Origin: Morchella semilibera
Lineage: Eukaryota > Ascomycota > Pezizomycetes > Pezizales > Morchellaceae
NCBI GenBank assembly: GCA_009192285.1
Contig: CM018607.1
Location: 620,001 to 684,000, forward strand
Length of the DNA stretch: 64,000 nt
Direction of reading: 5' to 3'
Part shown: positions 61,001-64,000 of the stretch, piece after piece
Numbering within the stretch: position 1 is the stretch's first letter
How the letters are laid out: every line of letters starts with the position of its first letter
Notes under the pieces: generated by a model
Seen by the model: only the letters and a program-made list of their open reading frames with translations
Databases searched by the model: none
What the model was told of the DNA's origin: nothing
Translations under genes and position numbers: made by a program

Positions 61001-62524
61001 CGAGAGATGCTGTGGCTGACCGACCGGCTAAATATGTAGTTTTCCCCTCAGTCCACCATCTCCGCGGAGAATAAAGGAGAGTAACTACAAGACGTTAAAG
61101 TTGCCTTTTCGAGCTGGTATAAGACAAAAAAAAAATACGGGGATTTCAACGTCTTGTGTGACCGGCCGTCTATCCGAATCAATGCGGTAGTCCATCACGT
61201 TATACCGCCGGTCTGGTTCAAAAGGGTTGGCGGCAGCGGCGGCCTAGTGTAGCCATGCAATTATTTCGCGGTCTTGTGTACCTAGTCCATCGCTCATTCT
61301 GGACTAAGATCACTGGTCAAATGACCTTGGATAGATGAATTTGTGCTGGTACGGGCTAGGCATAGAGATCCGGTATAAGTATTGCTCGTGCTAATCCCAG
61401 CGAGCCCTTTATCTCGCCCTGATTAATCCAGACATTGTGTTCATACTCTGAAACTCAATTCCTAGTTACGGAAACACGAGCATGAATCAGCCTTTTTGAA
61501 ACTGTTTTGTCTTATTGTTTCGTTGCGTTTTTCGCGTTTGTTGAGGTTTCCGTACCACAAGGGACATAATCTTTGGGTTGCAGATATCTATGAACTATCA
61601 ATCAACCAATCAATCAACCAGGCGTTGTAGAGGCCGAGTGACCCACCATGATGCGAGTGATCCTTTATGACGCCGCCCGCAAGATTGTTGGGCGGATAGA
61701 GAAAATGGTGCGTGTGCATAATACTTATTTAGAGGTAGCTGAAAAGGAGATGAAGCGGTATGAACCAACTCATGTAATCCAGGCTGCCTACCTATTTCGG
61801 TACCGCGTCATATCTTTGCCATAAGTGGAAGTTGGAGCCCATTATCGAAGGTGGGGGTGGAAAAGTTGATGAGCCTATACTTATATATAATAGAGGCTCT
61901 TTCTTCTATGGCTGTGAGTGCTTTGTTCGGATCCAGAAGAGAACTCGAGATGGAGGAGTACATGGTCCGATCTTGTCCTGGGCTGCCCTGGTCACCTACT
62001 TGGGCCTCTGGTCTGGGGCCAAAAAAAAGATATTAGTGGTATATTGATGCCTAGTGGGGTTTGCGATGTCCTACTAAATTACCCCTCGTTAAGAAATTTC
62101 GAGGTTAATCTCGGAGATAGTCTCGAGGCACCTCGTCTCGCAGCAGGCTGGCTGGTTTCATCGGGCGTTGGAATAAAGTCTCGAGATAAATGACTTTAAA
62201 CCTTTGTCCTTATTTGCATCATTAGATATTATAAGTCTTTTGGGGGGATAGGAGGTGTTAAGGGGCAGTGTGAACTCACCGTTTATTCAAATACTTCTCA
62301 TCCGGGCAAAGAAAATATTTCCATTGAGATCACTAGTCAGAGATGACACGTTACGTATGGGCTGCTACATCCCCCCGGGTTTGAAAGTCTAGAGTTAAAC
62401 TTGATTTCCGAAGACTCTGAAAGACTTTGAAAGACTTTGAAGAGGCGATCTATCAACCATCCATCTCACTCCGCAAAGACAGAAAACCCGATTCGGCGAG
62501 AGACTGCCACTGACTCTCATATGA
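58050..62524. other. Intergenic stretch without a confident gene
   Basis: The minus frame at 58540-58857 has fairly protein-like composition but no motif or splice context. A family E-like inverted repeat (CAAGACGTT..AACGTCTTG) spans about 61088-61155. AAGACTTTGAA repeats occur near 62418-62442. Nothing else is recognisable. Confidence 0.4.
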
Positions 62525-62845
62525 TTAAGTTGTTCTGTGGTTGTTTCCGGCCATGAGGTCGCGTTGATAGGATGCAGTTAAGTCTGTGATGTCAAGGTGC
62601 ACTGGAGCTCCTGGCCATTCTGGCTGAAGTTCAGCGGGTAAGAATTGGCTTTTGCCCTAACCCGGCCAAGATCCTACCGGCACTGCCAAGCCGCCAGCCC
62701 ATATAGGCAAAGCTGTAATGACACTCATCAAGGCGTTCTGGAATACACCGTTGACAGTGCCGTTCACCACCGACTTCTCGGCGTAGATGAAGAAGTCTTT
62801 CTGTATGGAACTGGCATTGTAGACGTTGATCATGTAGTTGACCAT
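62525..62845 (-). CDS. Small hypothetical protein, two exons, 88 aa
   Basis: Exon 1 is 62845-62678 and exon 2 is 62623-62525 (stop TAA). The 54-nt intron has a GTAGGA donor, a CTGAAC branch-like site and a CAG acceptor, and retention would hit a stop. The start has a good context (CAAAACATGG) after a CA/CT-rich leader. The protein reads MVNYMINVYNASSIQ at the N-terminus, then KDFFIYAEKSVVNGTV, a hydrophobic patch ALPIWAGGLAVP across the splice, and HLDITDLTASYQRDLM near the end. Third codon positions are strongly C/G-biased, unlike the flanks. No signal peptide or named domain was recognised. Additional 3' exons are possible. Confidence 0.6.
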
Positions 62846-64000
62846 GTTTTGAGTTGAGATTGTTAGTGGGAATTTTATCTGCGTAGTGTTCAATGGAGAA
62901 GTAGATATAAGTCGATCGTTTGTGTGATCGAGGGTGGGATTAAACCTGAAGCATTGCTCTCTTGAAAAATGGATGATCGCAAGCAGAGTTCGTGTGTGAT
63001 AGGTGGAAGGAATTTAAACATGTTAGAGTTCTAGGTACTGCTACTACTATATCAGCGCTCTGTGGTGTGATTGGGATGGGAGAGATGATAATAGAGTCTT
63101 TCATCCCACAGTTGAAGGTTATATACATGAAAAGACCTAACCCTGAATTTTAGATATGGCGCTGCGCGTGACATGTCGGTATTTCAGCTGGAGTAATCTT
63201 GGCTACTCCGAATGCTCTTGATCCAGTTAGAGTACTGGAATCCAGTCATTTTATGGCTGGAGACAGCATCTTAGCCGCAACTCTGTAATGAAAGGGTATG
63301 AATGGAAATGGGTATAATACACTAGCTGTTCCACTTCACCAGGTCTTGGCGCTTTTTACATAGAAAAATAGATACTTGTAAGTGGCATTGCTAACAACTT
63401 TTCAACCAGAAGATATCAAAATACTTGAGATCAAACTCTTACCATACCTATACCTGCAATTCGATCTCATAGATTTTTTATATCTTGTCTGGTTGAAAGG
63501 TTATTCGCGGTGCAATTTATGCCACCTTTAAGGCGAGCCGCGCCATATATGAATTACCCCGAGAGAAGAGTGAGTCCCGTCATGATATTGGCTCTTTCAC
63601 GTGTGTTCTTTCCTCCATTTGGCTTGTACATACGAACCCCGGTCATTTTACCTCGAAATCCATCCTTCAACCTTCCAGTGAGTGTGGATTATGAAAAACT
63701 ATAATATGAGATCAAAATTACTACTATATATAGCTAGTGCATTTCCAAATCGCCTGAAAACCTTTCCCACTACCGCCAACGCACTAAAAGACAACCCAAA
63801 CAGGACTGCCTACATATTAGGATTCCGGGGGTTGATAATTTGGTCCAGCCCTGCTCTGGGCACGAATCAAGGCTTGCTAACCTAAGGCTACCCCGTACCA
63901 CAAAGACCAATAATCGTCCCCTTTCCAACTATTTATCTCAGCCTTGAAGAAGCGATTGTCAGCGCGCATCATATCTGATCACTCGGCGTCACATTCTGTC
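62846..64000. other. Intergenic stretch to window end
   Basis: The 5' side of the small minus-strand gene is followed by decayed DNA containing the family D element at 63389-63506. Plus frames at 63510-63885 have no recognisable motif. Confidence 0.45.
63389..63506. mobile_element. Foldback MITE, family D copy 2
   Basis: The arms AACTTTTCAACCAG and CTGGTTGAAAGGTT are inverted repeats. The interior holds GATATCAAA, TACCTATACCTGCAAT and ATAGATTTTTTATATCTTG, all matching the copy at 48117-48300. Flanking words (ACCTTTAAGGCGAGCCGCGC versus GCTTTAAGATGCGCCGCAC) are also shared, so the mobile unit may extend beyond the arms. Confidence 0.7.

Overview
The window looks like filamentous ascomycete (fungal) chromosomal DNA. 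The genes carry short introns (52-92 nt) with GT..AG ends and CTAAC/CTAAT-like branch sites. There is a Zn2Cys6 regulator, an intron-containing tRNA-Leu and a CrpA-type copper ATPase. Gene density is very low: five confident genes plus a few small candidates in 64 kb, separated by repeats and foldback elements. That density suggests a repeat-rich genome such as a truffle-like Pezizomycete, but the taxon is inference only.

Layout. 1-10.8 kb: no recognisable gene; TA-flanked terminal-inverted-repeat elements, degenerate repeats, then C-rich and A-rich low-complexity DNA. 10.8-13.9 kb (minus): a 967-aa Zn2Cys6 transcription factor in three exons. 13.9-21.2 kb: about 7 kb of microsatellites and homopolymers upstream of it. 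21.3-22.3 kb (plus): a four-exon short-chain dehydrogenase. 22.3-28.2 kb: repeats, two possible gene relics, and a tRNA-Leu(UAA) at 26.1 kb. 28.2-34.3 kb: two probable small or low-complexity protein genes in microsatellite-rich DNA. 37.2-38.9 kb (minus): a secreted flavin amine oxidase of the polyamine oxidase type, three exons. 42.3-45.7 kb (minus): a copper-exporting P1B ATPase whose reading frame is broken at several points. 46-64 kb: mostly small foldback transposable elements of at least seven families, with two small two-exon candidate genes at 55.9-56.1 kb (plus) and 62.5-62.8 kb (minus).

The genes do not form an obvious pathway or cluster. Two large-scale signals stand out. First, the palindrome TACATGTA occurs about 37 times where about one is expected, and I found none inside the five confident gene bodies. 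Second, there is a dense population of small inverted-repeat elements, several with CAGT..ACTG ends next to TA, whose copies differ partly by CpG to TpG changes. No transposase, CRISPR array or defence system was recognised. No complete new multi-gene system could be supported; the palindrome distribution and the foldback families are the best candidates for something undescribed.
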